Numbered from the stretch's first letter, positions 1-5,608 are shown. The stretch: 5,608 nucleotides of DNA from Betaproteobacteria bacterium (GCA_009693435.1 SHXF01000170.1:1-5608); one strand, 5' to 3'. Notes: generated from the letters alone by a model not told the origin. Numbers and translations: made by a program.

Positions 1-917
1 GCCAAATCATCCATATCCATCAACGTTAACGGAATGCTGGATCGCTCCGCTTCATATTGCGCGTCCTTGGTAAAGCCTCCGGTGCTTACGTACAGCCCTT
101 TATCATCCTTGTGCCGCCCGCCGAGAAAACTTCGGATTTCGGTTGAGCCAATCGCCCCCTTGCGATGCTTAACTTCCACAACGATCCTGGGCGACTCAAA
201 TCCGAAGCCATCCGGCGACGCAACGATATCCTTCCCTCGATCAGCACCCGGAGGCGAAACCCGCGTTTTGTACCCCATGGCCCGCAGCAGACCGGCAATC
301 AGTCTTTGCATCTGCTCCCAATCCAGCTTGGAAAGCCGATCCTTGATGAATTCGTGCGAGCGCGCCTGAACATCCTTCAGCACTGCCGTTTCACCACTTA
401 CCTGCTCAGGTTCCGATTCAGGAGGTACCGCCGGTCCGGTAAGTTGCGCCTCTATTTCTGCCGCCGCCGTATCTGGCACCCGAAACAATGTCGAAATTGC
501 GCCCAGTGAATTACGCGTCCCTGCAGAAAGTTCGTCGCGCGCCACTTCGCGTTGCTCCCACTTCACGGAACGAAACGTTTGCAACCCCTCAATTGGGCCA
601 GGCTCGTATTTCGGATGACCGGTGATAGTGCCCACGAGATAGCGTCTGACGCCGGGATTATAAGAAACTACCCGATCATCTACCGCGAGTTCGCGGAGAA
701 AACGAATAATCTGGCTCGCAGACACGAGATTTTGTGTGGACGAGTTGTCGGGACTTTCCTTCGCTATCTGCTCTTGAATGGCGTCACGGTTCGCAAACTT
801 GGTCCAATCGGTATGGTTATCCGACCAGCCAATGGCGACAACCCCTTTAGCGCGAAAGTTTTCAATGGCGTAGGCCGCTTCGCCTGCTCGCACCATCCAC
901 ATGGTCTTTTCAGACAT
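1..917 (-). CDS. Mrr-type restriction endonuclease, 5' part (runs off left edge)
   Basis: Reading the minus strand from the ATG at 917 gives one uninterrupted frame of 305 residues to the window edge, so the C-terminus is missing. The C-terminal part matches the Mrr catalytic fold (PD-(D/E)xK nuclease): a G-K-D triplet (catalytic Asp ~D230) in a loop after GYKTRVSPPGADRGKD, then a strand IVVEVKHRKG carrying the E248-x-K250 pair, then IGSTEIRSFLGG and GLYVSTGGFTKDAQ, typical of Mrr_cat. The N-terminus (~1-100) begins MSEKTMWMVRAGEAA and contains VAIGWSD and a YLVGTITGHPKYEP strand, which resembles the PUA/EVE-like domains fused to some modification-dependent nucleases. A linker rich in Pro, Glu and Ala (~150-190) separates the two. 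Expected role: cytoplasmic cleavage of foreign, probably methylated, DNA (type IV restriction). The start is fixed by a perfect Shine-Dalgarno sequence. It lies directly downstream of, and overlaps, an hsdM remnant. The nuclease assignment is firm; the N-terminal domain and target preference are inference. Confidence 0.88.
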   Translation of the reverse strand, partial: MSEKTMWMVRAGEAAYAIENFRAKGVVAIGWSDNHTDWTKFANRDAIQEQIAKESPDNSSTQNLVSASQIIRFLRELAVDDRVVSYNPGVRRYLVGTITGHPKYEPGPIEGLQTFRSVKWEQREVARDELSAGTRNSLGAISTLFRVPDTAAAEIEAQLTGPAVPPESEPEQVSGETAVLKDVQARSHEFIKDRLSKLDWEQMQRLIAGLLRAMGYKTRVSPPGADRGKDIVASPDGFGFESPRIVVEVKHRKGAIGSTEIRSFLGGRHKDDKGLYVSTGGFTKDAQYEAERSSIPLTLMDMDDL

Positions 918-1121
918 TGCTCACCTCCTTATGCTCTCCAAATTCCACCGCAATCAACCGGTACAGCTTCAGCGGCGCGTCCAGATTAGCACGATCTCCT
1001 GCGCAATCACGTCCGGCGGTGGCAGGTTGTCTGAATTCGTGAGGTTTTCGTCACTCAGATAGAAGCTATCGAAGCTGGCGGATTGGTAGAATGGCCTTCG
1101 CAACCTCACATTCAGGGGCCT
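910..1121 (-). pseudogene. hsdM: 3' remnant of a type I restriction-modification DNA methyltransferase subunit (hsdM), frameshifted
   Basis: The minus strand from about 1088 reads YQSASFDSFYLSDENL, then TNSDNLPPPDVIAQEIV, ending in WTRR and a TGA at 971-969. This matches the conserved C-terminal pattern of one group of HsdM N6-adenine methyltransferases (a 'WLKD.SL.D.DNLP.PDV.A.EI' segment, recalled from the family). The next expected piece lies in another frame from 987: NLDAPLKLYRLIAVEFGE, ending at the TGA 912-910. One base appears to have been lost around 988-990. In the first frame there is no ATG, and a stop at 1124-1122 marks the upstream limit, so the catalytic part (including the NPPF motif) is gone. 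The restored stop overlaps the nuclease ATG by 8 bases (ATGTCTGA), showing a former hsdM-mrr operon. The remnant is non-functional as it stands. Assignment rests on motif memory over ~55 residues. Confidence 0.7.
923..930 (-). promoter_or_regulatory. Shine-Dalgarno of the mrr-like gene
   Basis: On the minus strand this reads AAGGAGGT, a full complement to the 16S rRNA tail, 5 bases before the ATG at 917. It decides the start of the nuclease gene. It lies inside the old hsdM reading frame, as expected for translational coupling of the two genes. Confidence 0.85.
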
Positions 1122-1125
1122 TCAA

Positions 1126-2112
1126 TTGAACAACCCGCTATTCGCCGCGGCAAACATCGCCGCGCTCGTATTGATTCCCGGCGTGGCGCTGGCACAGGCA
1201 AAGCTGGATGCTCAAGGTTACCCCAACCGCCCCATCCGCATCGTCGTGCCGGGTACCGCGGGCAGTGCCAATGATTTCACCGCGCGTGCGATTTCGCAGC
1301 GCCTCACCGATGCGTGGGGGCAGCAGATCGTCATCGACAACCGCGCCGGCGCGGGCGGCGTGATCGCGCATGAGATCGTGGCGAAAGCCAACCCTGATGG
1401 CTACACGCTGATTTTTTCGACCTCCGCCGGGCTGGTGATTAATCCGCTGCTGTTCAAGACGCCGTATGACCCGTTCCGCGATTTTGCGCCGGTGTCGCTG
1501 GGCTCGATCAATCCGCAAATGTTGTTTGCGCATCCTGCCGTTGCCGCGAACAACGTTGCCGAGCTGATTACACTGGCGCGCGCGAAACCGGGCGCGTTGA
1601 ATTGCGCCTCGGCGGGCACCGGCACACCGAATCATCTGGGCTGCGAGTTGCTCAAGTCACTCGGCGGCATCAATTTTGTGCACGTGCCGTACAAGGGCTC
1701 CGGCGGCGGGGTAACCGATGTGGTCGGCGGGCAAATGCATTTCATGTTCAACAGTATTCCCGCCGTGCTGCCGCTGGTAAAAGCGGGAAAGCTCAAGGCT
1801 TTGGGTGTGGGTGGACCCAAGCGCTCCCCGGTAGCGCCGGAGGTGCCGGCCATCGCCGAGACCCTGCCCGGCTTCGAGGTGGTGAACTGGTATGCGATGC
1901 TGGCCCCGGCCGGCACAGCCGCGCCCATCATCAACAAAATTAACAGCACGATGGTGAAAATGATCGCCGATCCGCCGTTCGCGCAGCGCCTGCTTGAAAT
2001 GGGGTCAGAGCCGCTGTCGAGTACGCCTGCCGGGTTGGCGGCGCATATGCGCAAGGAGTCCGATCGCTGGAGTAAAGTGATTAAGTCAGCGGGCATCAAA
2101 ATCGAGCGATAA
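1126..2112 (+). CDS. Bug/TctC-family tripartite tricarboxylate transporter periplasmic binding protein
   Basis: A 328-residue protein of the usual length for the Bug (TctC) family, periplasmic binding proteins that capture small carboxylated or amide-type metabolites. Family hallmarks: YPNRPIRIVVPGTAGSANDF near the mature N-terminus, IVIDNRAGAGG (D71-G78) in the ligand loop, VHVPYKGSGGGVTDVVGGQ (Y189 onward), and PEVPAIAETLPGFEVVNWY. Residues 5-23 form a hydrophobic signal peptide ending VALA, with cleavage likely before Q24. No ATG exists in frame between the stop TAG at 1087-1089 and the signal core. The best start is TTG at 1126, with AGGGG (1114-1118) 7 bases upstream, but the resulting n-region (MNNPLF) has no Lys or Arg, so the true 5' end may have been lost at the junction with the hsdM remnant. 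The GMC oxidoreductase follows after 5 bases, so the pair is probably co-transcribed. No TctA/TctB membrane genes are in view, as is usual for orphan Bug proteins. The ligand cannot be read from sequence. Confidence 0.9.
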   Translation: MNNPLFAAANIAALVLIPGVALAQAKLDAQGYPNRPIRIVVPGTAGSANDFTARAISQRLTDAWGQQIVIDNRAGAGGVIAHEIVAKANPDGYTLIFSTSAGLVINPLLFKTPYDPFRDFAPVSLGSINPQMLFAHPAVAANNVAELITLARAKPGALNCASAGTGTPNHLGCELLKSLGGINFVHVPYKGSGGGVTDVVGGQMHFMFNSIPAVLPLVKAGKLKALGVGGPKRSPVAPEVPAIAETLPGFEVVNWYAMLAPAGTAAPIINKINSTMVKMIADPPFAQRLLEMGSEPLSSTPAGLAAHMRKESDRWSKVIKSAGIKIER

Positions 2113-2117
2113 CCGCC

Positions 2118-3731
2118 ATGCAAACCCAGGGCGCCTACGACTACATCATCATCGGCGCCGGCTCCGCCGGCTGCGTGCTGGCGAACCGGCTGTCCGCCGA
2201 CCCGAATGTCTCCGTGCTGCTGCTCGAAGCCGGCGGCAAAGACAACTGGCACTGGATCCACATCCCTGTCGGTTACCTGTATTGCATCGGCAATCCGCGC
2301 ACCGACTGGTGTTACAAAACCGTGCCGGAAGCGGGTCTGAACGGCCGCGCGATCAATTATCCGCGCGGGCGCGTGCTCGGCGGCAGTTCGTCGATCAACG
2401 CCATGCTGTATCTGCGCGGGCAGGCGCGTGACTATGACGAATGGGCGCAGGTGACGGGGGACTCCGGTTGGGCGTGGCAAAACGTGTTGCCGACCTTCAT
2501 GCGGGTTGAAGACCACTGGAAAGGCCCTGACGAAAAGCATGGTGAAGGCGGCGAGCTGCATGTGGATACGCCGCGCACCAGTTGGGAAATTCTGGATGCG
2601 TTTCGTGACGCCGCTGTCGAGAACGGCGTTCCGCTCACCGACGATTTTAATCGTGGCGACAATGAAGGCATATCGCGCTTCGAGGTGACACAGAAAGACG
2701 GCATGCGGTTGAGCACGGCGAAAGCTTTTCTGCGCCCGGCGCTGGAACGCCCGAATCTCACTGTGATCACCAAAGCACTGGTGCACAAACTGCGGCTCGA
2801 CGGCCGCCGTGTGCTGGGCGTCGAATTTAGCCGCGGGCGCGAAGTATCGTTTGCCGCAGCGCGACGCGAAACCATTTTATCCGCAGGCGCCATCGGCAGC
2901 CCGCAGATACTGCAACTCTCCGGCATCGGGCCTGCTGCTTTGCTGCAAAAGCACGGCATACCACTGGTGCATGAACTGCCGGTGGGCGAAAACCTGCAGG
3001 ACCATTTGCAACTGCGGCTGGCCTACAAAATTCAGGGCGCGCTGACGCTCAACACCATGCTCGATTCATGGTGGTACAAGATGAAAATCGCCCTCGAATA
3101 CGCGCTGCACCGCACCGGCCCCATGACCATGCCGCCGTCGCAGACCGGCGCCTTCGTGAAATCCGATCCGGCGCAACGCACCGCGAATCTTGAATACCAC
3201 ATACAGCCGATTACACTGGATCGCTTCGGCGCGCCGCCGCACAAGTTCCCGGCGTTCACCGCCAGCGTGTGCAATCTGCGCCCGACTTCGCGCGGGCACG
3301 TGAGCATTACCTCAGCTGATCCGCGTGCGTATCCAGCGATTACACCCAACTATTTATCCACCGATGAAGACCGCAAAGTCGCCATCGCCGCCATACGCCT
3401 CACCCGCCGCATTGTCACCGAAAGCGCGGCGCTGAGAAAATACCAGCCCGAAGAATTCATGCCCGGCCCCGCGTTCCAGAGCGACGACGAACTGGTCAAA
3501 GCCGCCGGTGACATCGGCACCACGATTTTTCATCCGGTGGGCACCTGCAGGATGGGACGCGCGAACGATCCCGGTGCCGTGGTCGATACTGAATTTCGTG
3601 TGCGCGGCATCGAGCGGCTGCGCGTGATCGACGCCTCGATTATGCCGACGATTACCTCCGGCAACACCAACGCGCCGACCATCATGATTGCCGAGCGCGC
3701 AAGCGAAATTGTCAGGCGCACATCCGCCTAA
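2118..3731 (+). CDS. GMC-family FAD-dependent oxidoreductase (choline/alcohol dehydrogenase-like)
   Basis: A 537-residue full-length member of the glucose-methanol-choline family, which oxidises alcohols to aldehydes using FAD. The N-terminal Rossmann motif is YIIIGAGSAGCVLANRLS (G13-x-G15-x-x-G18) with E37 in LLLEAGG as the ribose-binding acid. GMC signature 1 is GRVLGGSSSINAMLYLRG (residues 84-101) and signature 2 is SAGAIGSPQILQLSGIGP (255-272). The C-terminal catalytic part has FHPVGTCRMG with active-site H472, and SGNTNAPTIMIAE with N518 as the likely second catalytic residue. There is no signal peptide, so it is cytoplasmic. The overall pattern is BetA/AlkJ-like, but this branch includes choline, polyethylene-glycol and long-chain alcohol dehydrogenases, so I give no gene symbol. 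The ATG lies 5 bases after the binding-protein stop with no good Shine-Dalgarno, suggesting translational coupling. Its TAA shares its last base with the first base of the palindrome that separates it from the convergent gene. Confidence 0.93.
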   Translation: MQTQGAYDYIIIGAGSAGCVLANRLSADPNVSVLLLEAGGKDNWHWIHIPVGYLYCIGNPRTDWCYKTVPEAGLNGRAINYPRGRVLGGSSSINAMLYLRGQARDYDEWAQVTGDSGWAWQNVLPTFMRVEDHWKGPDEKHGEGGELHVDTPRTSWEILDAFRDAAVENGVPLTDDFNRGDNEGISRFEVTQKDGMRLSTAKAFLRPALERPNLTVITKALVHKLRLDGRRVLGVEFSRGREVSFAAARRETILSAGAIGSPQILQLSGIGPAALLQKHGIPLVHELPVGENLQDHLQLRLAYKIQGALTLNTMLDSWWYKMKIALEYALHRTGPMTMPPSQTGAFVKSDPAQRTANLEYHIQPITLDRFGAPPHKFPAFTASVCNLRPTSRGHVSITSADPRAYPAITPNYLSTDEDRKVAIAAIRLTRRIVTESAALRKYQPEEFMPGPAFQSDDELVKAAGDIGTTIFHPVGTCRMGRANDPGAVVDTEFRVRGIERLRVIDASIMPTITSGNTNAPTIMIAERASEIVRRTSA

Positions 3732-3780
3732 GAGCGCATTTCAGAATGAAACCCATGGGTTTCATTCTGAAATGCGCTCT
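3731..3780. terminator. Perfect 50-bp palindrome between convergent genes, possible bidirectional terminator
   Basis: Two 24-base arms (AGAGCGCATTTC... and its exact reverse complement) meet at a central AT, giving a 50-base palindrome with no mismatch, centred between 3755 and 3756. Either strand's transcript would form the same very long hairpin around CCCATGGG. It begins on the last base of the TAA of the upstream gene (3729-3731) and ends inside the TAG of the opposing gene (3779-3781 on the plus strand). Neither side is followed by a run of T, so it is not a textbook Rho-independent terminator. Blocking read-through or protecting 3' ends is inferred from position and symmetry. Confidence 0.65.
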
Positions 3781-4801
3781 AGCTCTGCAGCATATGCAAC
3801 GCATCGAGCTGCAGCATCAGCGCCAGCTCATCACCGAAATACCAGCCTGAGCGCCATTTGCCATCCTGAAATTTCAGGATACCGATTTCCTCGGCTTCAA
3901 TGCGCCGGCCGCTCGGCTCTACGCCATAAAGTTTCCCGGTTTGGGTGCCGGCAATCTTGAAGCGCATCCACACCGTTTCACCTTCGGCAATAAAGCCGTC
4001 GATCAGATCGCGGCGATCCGGCAGCGCGCGCGTCGGTGTTTCCGCGGCAACGCCCTTGGCCACACCATAATTACGCATATGCTGAAAGCCCTGCCGTCGC
4101 TGCTGGTAATCCGCCGCGCGATCAGCGGCGGGCGGCGCCGCGCCCTTGGAGCGCGCCACCATCAGGCGGTTACGATCTTCGCGTGTCGAAAGCGCGCCGG
4201 CCTGCAGGCGTTTCAGCACCGCGTCGGGATCTTCGCCCGCACCGATAACCGGCGGCACCATGCGCTTGCCATCACGGCGCGCAGGCAGTGTTGCGCCCAG
4301 CTGTTTGAGCAGCCCGGCTTCGTCCGCCATAAACCAGGCTTCGGCGATCTGGTTGTTGGCGATGCGCAATATCGCAGCCTCGTACACGTCGATCGTTTTG
4401 CCGGTGGGCGCGATCCCGAACAGATTACCCTGATGCGTGCCCGTCAGCCGGAACAACAAGCCCACGCGGTCGCCTTCTGCAATCACCTCTTCAATCACAT
4501 CCACGCGGTCGGGAATCGCAGCGCGCAAAAAAGCGCCGCTGCCGGGAAACCCCTGACCCGCGGCATTGGCGGCCAGGTGGCGCATGCCGCCACGCACGCG
4601 CTGGTAGTTGGGAGCGAGAACTTCCTTCATCACCGCGTCCTGATCCGCTGCGCCCTGCGCTTTCTTGAAGCGCAGCGCCAGCGCCTTGTTGCGCTCGAGC
4701 ACTGGATTGTCCTGCGCCGGCGCCCAGCCGCCCTGCGCGGCGTGCAATACAAACCCTGCCCCCACTGCGCTTTTGACGAACCCGCGTCGTGTCATGCTCA
4801 T
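3779..4801 (-). CDS. Tat-exported protein with two tandem SnoaL-like (ester cyclase-type) domains
   Basis: A 340-residue protein. The N-terminus carries a perfect twin-arginine signal, T4-R5-R6-G-F8-V-K10, followed by a hydrophobic stretch and a probable cleavage site after A29 (WAPA). This predicts export of a folded protein to the periplasm. The mature part is a duplication. Domain 1 (~34-170) has PDRVDVIEEVIAEGDRV, then GTHQGNLFGIAPTGKTID (121-138), then W156. Domain 2 (~205-336) has PDRRDLIDGFIAEGETV, then GTQTGKLYGVEPSGRRIE (285-302), then W320. Matching positions are offset by 164 residues. This pattern is that of SnoaL-like polyketide cyclase/ester cyclase proteins, small cone-shaped barrels of the NTF2 superfamily. 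Two starts are possible: ATG at 4801 with AGAGG (4806-4810) 4 bases upstream, or ATG at 4795 with the same site 10 bases upstream, giving MTRRGF. The function is unknown: such proteins may be enzymes or ligand binders. It converges on the GMC gene across the palindrome. Confidence 0.8.
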   Translation of the reverse strand: MSMTRRGFVKSAVGAGFVLHAAQGGWAPAQDNPVLERNKALALRFKKAQGAADQDAVMKEVLAPNYQRVRGGMRHLAANAAGQGFPGSGAFLRAAIPDRVDVIEEVIAEGDRVGLLFRLTGTHQGNLFGIAPTGKTIDVYEAAILRIANNQIAEAWFMADEAGLLKQLGATLPARRDGKRMVPPVIGAGEDPDAVLKRLQAGALSTREDRNRLMVARSKGAAPPAADRAADYQQRRQGFQHMRNYGVAKGVAAETPTRALPDRRDLIDGFIAEGETVWMRFKIAGTQTGKLYGVEPSGRRIEAEEIGILKFQDGKWRSGWYFGDELALMLQLDALHMLQS

Positions 4802-4818
4802 AACGCCTCTAGGTCAAA

Positions 4819-4856
4819 CGGCGGGTTAGGCGCGCCCTTTGCGCCGTAACCCGCCG
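4819..4856. other. GC-rich stem-loop in the gap between the transferase and SnoaL-like genes
   Basis: Outer arms CGGCGGGTTA (4819-4828) and TAACCCGCCG (4847-4856) pair perfectly. An inner GGCGC/GCGCC pair (4829-4833 and 4841-4845) extends the stem with one bulged G, around a short GCCCTTT loop. It lies downstream of the broken transferase gene and upstream of the SnoaL-like gene on the same strand, where it could terminate or attenuate transcription. No T-run follows on either strand. Confidence 0.55.
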
Positions 4857-4864
4857 CATCAAGT

Positions 4865-4878
4865 CCGGGGTAACCCGG
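4865..4878. other. Small hairpin with GTAA tetraloop
   Basis: CCGGG (4865-4869) and CCCGG (4874-4878) flank GTAA on the plus strand, a GNRA-type loop (TTAC on the minus strand). It sits 5 bases downstream of the transferase stop on that gene's 3' side, and 8 bases from the larger stem-loop, so the two may form one tandem 3'-end structure for the minus-strand transcript. Confidence 0.4.
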
Positions 4879-4883
4879 CGCAT

Positions 4884-5443
4884 TCACACCGGCATCGTCG
4901 CCACAACCGAGGCCCGCTGCCGCACCCGCTCATACCACTGCGCCAACTGCGGACGCGACTCCCGCCAGTTCTCGTCAACAAAACGAAAATCCAGATAGCC
5001 CAGCACGCACACCGCACCGATCTGGCCGATGCCAAAGCGTGCGCCCCACGACGGCGCTTCAGCGGCCAGTGCATCGAGCCCGTTGCGAACCTTGATGAAC
5101 TGGCCTTTCACCCAGCCATCCCAGCGGTATTCCTGTAGCCGCACAAACGTTTCGTAGCGGGTCAGCACCGCAGCATCGAGTACTCCGTCGCACAGCGACT
5201 GCAAGCGCAGCGCAGGCTGTCGAGGTATTCGCAGATCACCGATGAGTCATACAACACCTTGCCGTCATCGGTTTGCAGCGCGGGGACTTTTATCAAGGGA
5301 TTGTGCACGGCAAGATCGGCGTTGGGGCTGACCGGCGACACCATGACGGCGATTTCCTCGATACGCGCTAATTGTCCGGTCTCGCGCGCGACGATGCGCA
5401 CCTTGCGTGCGAAGGGTGATGCGGGGTTATGCCATAGACGCAT
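4884..5443 (-). pseudogene. Glutathione S-transferase, YibF-like, broken by a frameshifting deletion
   Basis: From the ATG at 5443 the N-terminal thioredoxin-like domain is clear: MRLWHNPASPFARKVRI with candidate catalytic S9 followed by P10, the NPLIKVPAL cis-proline loop (P54), and the glutathione-binding DSSVICEYLD (66-75). In this frame translation then runs into unrelated residues (LRCACSRCATE) and stops near 5162. The helical C-terminal domain continues in a second frame from about 5222: RQPALRLQSLCDGVLDAAVL, then RWDGWVKGQ, then GQIGAVCVLGYLDFRFVDEN, to the TGA at 4884. Together the two parts give ~186 residues, about 15 short of E. coli YibF (~202), and the gap falls in the linker that normally joins the domains. 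The gene therefore lost a piece of length 3n+1. A good Shine-Dalgarno (AAAGGAG, 5450-5456) precedes the ATG. Family role: conjugating or reducing small electrophiles with glutathione in the cytoplasm. Probably inactive now, unless the shift is an assembly error. Confidence 0.82.
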
Positions 5444-5449
5444 GTCACA

Positions 5450-5456
5450 CTCCTTT
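5450..5456 (-). promoter_or_regulatory. Shine-Dalgarno of the glutathione S-transferase gene
   Basis: The minus strand reads AAAGGAG, 6 bases before the ATG at 5443. It supports that start and shows the translation signal has survived although the reading frame is broken. It lies only 14 bases downstream of the transposase stop codon. Confidence 0.75.
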
Positions 5457-5470
5457 ATTCTTTTGGTTCG

Positions 5471-5608
5471 TCAGCAGAATCTGTGGGTGAGTTTTGGCTC
5501 GGGTAGTTTCCCAAGTACATGATTAAGCATATGTTCTGCCATTTTGAATGTCCGAAAACTGCAGGTTCTTCTGATCGTGACTTTAGCCTTGTTGTTCAAC
5601 CCTTCGAA
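5471..5608 (-). mobile_element. ISL3-family transposase, C-terminal 45 residues (runs off right edge)
   Basis: The minus strand from the right edge is open for 45 codons and ends in TGA (5473-5471). It reads FEGLNNKAKVTIRRTCSFRT, then FKMAEHMLNHVLGKLPEP, then KLTHRFC. EGLNNKAKV plus a Phe-Arg-Thr-Phe motif, then LxHxLGKLPEP.xTHRF, is the conserved C-terminal end of ISL3-family DDE transposases; the E of EGLNN is probably the last residue of the catalytic triad. The rest of the element lies outside the window. The stop is only 27 bases from the transferase ATG, so the insertion-sequence end must lie very close to that gene or has been lost. I could not identify a terminal inverted repeat without the other end. 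The final Cys where Phe is common, followed by TGA, could mean a slight C-terminal change. Confidence 0.8.

Noticed and set aside
34..989. Plus-strand open frames across 34-369, 165-509 and 552-989
   Set aside because: They lie opposite the Mrr-type gene, whose minus-strand frame is continuous and shows clear nuclease motifs; the plus-strand translations are rich in Arg, Pro and Ser with no recognisable motif or ribosome site.
1058..1070. Small inverted repeat GATAG-AAG-CTATC
   Set aside because: Only 5-bp arms, and inside the hsdM remnant, where it is explained by coding sequence.
1064..1092. Possible sigma-70 promoter for the binding-protein operon (TAGAAT at 1087-1092)
   Set aside because: The -10-like hexamer has no matching -35 at the right distance and lies in former hsdM coding sequence, so it is too weak to call.
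1632..2786. A 384-residue minus-strand open frame opposite the binding protein and GMC genes
   Set aside because: It spans the junction of two well-supported plus-strand genes and has Arg/His/Ala-rich composition typical of an antisense shadow in GC-rich DNA.
3941..4849. A 302-residue plus-strand open frame opposite the SnoaL-like gene
   Set aside because: The minus-strand product has a Tat signal and an internal duplication, whereas this frame is Arg/His-rich with no domain pattern.
5471..5539. Stand-alone 23-residue peptide starting MAEHMLNHVLGK on the minus strand
   Set aside because: The frame is open further upstream and the combined translation matches the ISL3 transposase C-terminus, so this is an internal Met rather than a separate small gene.

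Overview
The window looks like a piece of a proteobacterial chromosome, most likely beta-proteobacterial (Burkholderiales-like). The main clue is a tripartite-tricarboxylate-type (Bug/TctC) periplasmic binding protein, a family hugely expanded in that group, next to a GMC flavoenzyme and a Tat-exported protein. The organism call is inference from gene content. The left ~1.1 kb looks less GC-rich than the centre, as if it had a different history.

Layout, left to right. (1) 1-917, minus strand: the 5' part of an Mrr-type restriction endonuclease gene that runs off the left edge, with a catalytic PD-(D/E)xK core and a separate N-terminal domain. (2) 910-1121, minus strand: an unlisted remnant, the 3' end of a type I DNA methyltransferase subunit (hsdM). 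It has lost its 5' part, carries a frameshift, and its old stop codon overlaps the mrr start by 8 bases. The two were once a translationally coupled defence operon. (3) 1126-3731, plus strand: a two-gene operon of a Bug-type binding protein and a GMC (choline-dehydrogenase-like) oxidoreductase, 5 bases apart. The binding protein has no ATG and abuts the hsdM break. (4) 3731-3780: a perfect 50-bp palindrome exactly between two convergent stop codons. (5) 3779-4801, minus strand: a Tat-exported protein with two tandem SnoaL-like domains. (6) 4819-4878: two hairpins in the gap. (7) 4884-5443, minus strand: a YibF-like glutathione S-transferase gene broken by a small internal deletion that shifts the frame. 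(8) 5471-5608, minus strand: the C-terminal tail of an ISL3-family transposase running off the right edge.

Taken together, the centre is an uptake-and-oxidation unit: the binding protein would capture a small, probably carboxylated, metabolite and the flavoenzyme would oxidise an alcohol. The exported SnoaL-like protein and the transferase may belong to the same catabolic or detoxifying neighbourhood, but nothing in the sequence fixes a substrate. Both flanks show turnover: a decayed restriction-modification locus on the left and an insertion-sequence end on the right. I see no CRISPR array, tRNA or rRNA, and no clearly new system. The most notable signals are the hidden hsdM remnant, the perfect intergenic palindrome, the broken transferase and the ISL3 tail.
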